From Chloroflexota bacterium (GTDB lineage: Bacteria > Chloroflexota > Chloroflexia > JAMDCE01), in the NCBI GenBank assembly GCA_023489135.1, contig JAMDCE010000607.1, forward strand, positions 1 to 7,008: a stretch of DNA of 7,008 bases, read 5' to 3'. The position numbers and the translations under genes are program-made. Shown here in pieces: positions 6,640-7,008 of the stretch. The notes under the pieces were generated by a model. It ran no database searches, was not told the DNA's origin, and saw only the letters and a list, made by a program, of their open reading frames with translations. The first letter of the stretch is position 1; every line of letters starts with the position of its first letter.

Positions 6640-6717
6640 AATTATGAGATAAATGTTGGTCCATCGTTTGAACAAGAACTACCTTGGATCTCAGGCCCAC
6701 TTCATAGAAGCACCTCC
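6640..6717 (-). pseudogene. Possible remnant of a fourth micro-protein copy
   Basis: ATGAAGTGG, the exact nine bases that begin all three intact copies, occurs again at 6697-6705 with a strong GGAGG (6713-6717) seven bases upstream. The frame stops after four codons (MKWA, TGA at 6691). Further downstream in the same frame, TGGACCAACATTTATCTC (about 6645-6662) resembles the TGGAACCACATTTATCTG of the first copy, with 15 of 18 bases alike, giving W-T-N-I-Y-L against W-N-H-I-Y-L. This suggests a disrupted fourth copy, or a very short leader ORF that happens to share the start. Chance similarity cannot be excluded. Confidence 0.35.
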
Positions 6718-6754
6718 ACGAAAAGAGTTGCGTATCCCTCCGGAAAACGCCAAC

Positions 6755-6783
6755 AAAAAACCCAGCCAACTGTCGTGGCCGGG
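6755..6783 (-). terminator. Rho-independent terminator of an unidentified minus-strand transcript
   Basis: On the minus strand CCCGGCCA (6776-6783) pairs with TGGCTGGG (6761-6768), an 8-bp stem with one G-U pair and a 7-nt loop, followed at once by six T (6755-6760). On the plus strand the G-U becomes an A-C mismatch and no T-run follows, so the signal is for minus-strand transcription. It lies upstream of the micro-protein genes, so it either ends a gene or RNA entering from beyond 7008, or acts as an attenuator for the genes downstream. Confidence 0.75.
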
Positions 6784-7008
6784 TTCACTTCTAGCTCCCC
6801 GAAGCCAAAGTGACCATATAAGGCTTCGGTTCATCGCCTCCACTGCGCGCTATCTCATCCAATCCTTTGGATTTGAGCTGCAATATTCACTTGTTAGATT
6901 GGCGGACTAACTTGGTACTCAGGTGGGTAAAACCCCTGCGCAACGAAAGAGACTACACGGCAGAGGATGCAATACTCTCTATCCCTGCTCAGGCGCCGGG
7001 TGGGCAAG
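6784..7008. other. Right-end region without an assignable gene
   Basis: No recognisable gene. On the minus strand a frame is open from the window edge to TAA at 6894 (about 37 codons), and another 23-codon frame ends at TAG 6791 with ARSGGDEPKPY in it and reads like a protein tail, but it is closed upstream by a TGA near 6890. They could be fragments of a decayed gene. A perfect 8-bp inverted repeat, CCGAAGCC at 6799-6806 and GGCTTCGG at 6822-6829, has a 15-base AT-rich centre and no T-run, so it could be a protein-binding site or an RNA hairpin. The terminator just below implies that something is transcribed here from the minus strand. Confidence 0.4.

Noticed and set aside
6691..6832. Minus-strand frame of about 47 codons starting at ATG 6834 and ending in frame with the MKWA stop at 6691
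   Set aside because: It would run straight through the terminator stem and T-run, its only Shine-Dalgarno-like site is two bases from the ATG, and the peptide has no recognisable character.
6885..6920. GTTAGAT near 6893 resembling an integron attC core site
   Set aside because: No matching RYYYAAC inverse core at the expected distance and no gene cassette structure or integrase in the window.

Overview
The window looks like chromosomal DNA from a moderately GC-rich bacterium. The gene set (GAF histidine kinase, membrane HD-GYP protein, DUF5317 protein, stand-alone 3-hydroxyacyl-CoA dehydrogenase, frequent GTG starts with good Shine-Dalgarno sites) would fit an uncultured Chloroflexota or similar lineage. 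This placement is an inference and no marker gene confirms it. No rRNA, tRNA, CRISPR array or insertion sequence was found.

Layout. On the plus strand, positions 1-1233 hold the 3' part of a soluble GAF-domain sensor histidine kinase that is cut by the window edge. After a 267-bp gap comes an MFS transporter (1501-2799). The rest of the window is read from the minus strand. It converges on the transporter with 91 bp between stop codons. In transcription order (right to left) it holds: an intrinsic terminator (6783-6755) that ends an unidentified transcript; a possible decayed short copy (about 6717-6640); three tandem 31-codon genes for near-identical single-span membrane peptides (6618-6523, 6480-6385, 6251-6156); a sigma70-type promoter (6080-6052) with a roughly 175-nt structured leader; a membrane-anchored HD-GYP cyclic-di-GMP phosphodiesterase (5869-4583); a DUF5317 membrane protein (4448-3852); and a 3-hydroxyacyl-CoA dehydrogenase (3871-2891) that overlaps the DUF5317 gene by 20 bp.

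Most notable item. The three small genes at 6156-6618 are too short for ordinary gene callers, which would tend to call spurious longer frames on the opposite strand. The first and third copies encode exactly the same 31-residue peptide, yet differ at six nucleotides that are all synonymous. The middle copy keeps the two ends but differs at eight residues, mostly in the membrane span. Each has its own ribosome binding site. This is good evidence for selected, translated micro-proteins of a kind I do not recognise. They lie just upstream of, and in the same direction as, the cyclic-di-GMP gene.

Working together. HD-GYP, DUF5317 and the dehydrogenase probably form one transcription unit driven by the 6052-6080 promoter, though the 134-bp gap after the HD-GYP gene contains hairpins that could modulate read-through. 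The micro-proteins may be a separate upstream unit or read through into it. The histidine kinase and the transporter show no clear link to each other or to the minus-strand genes.
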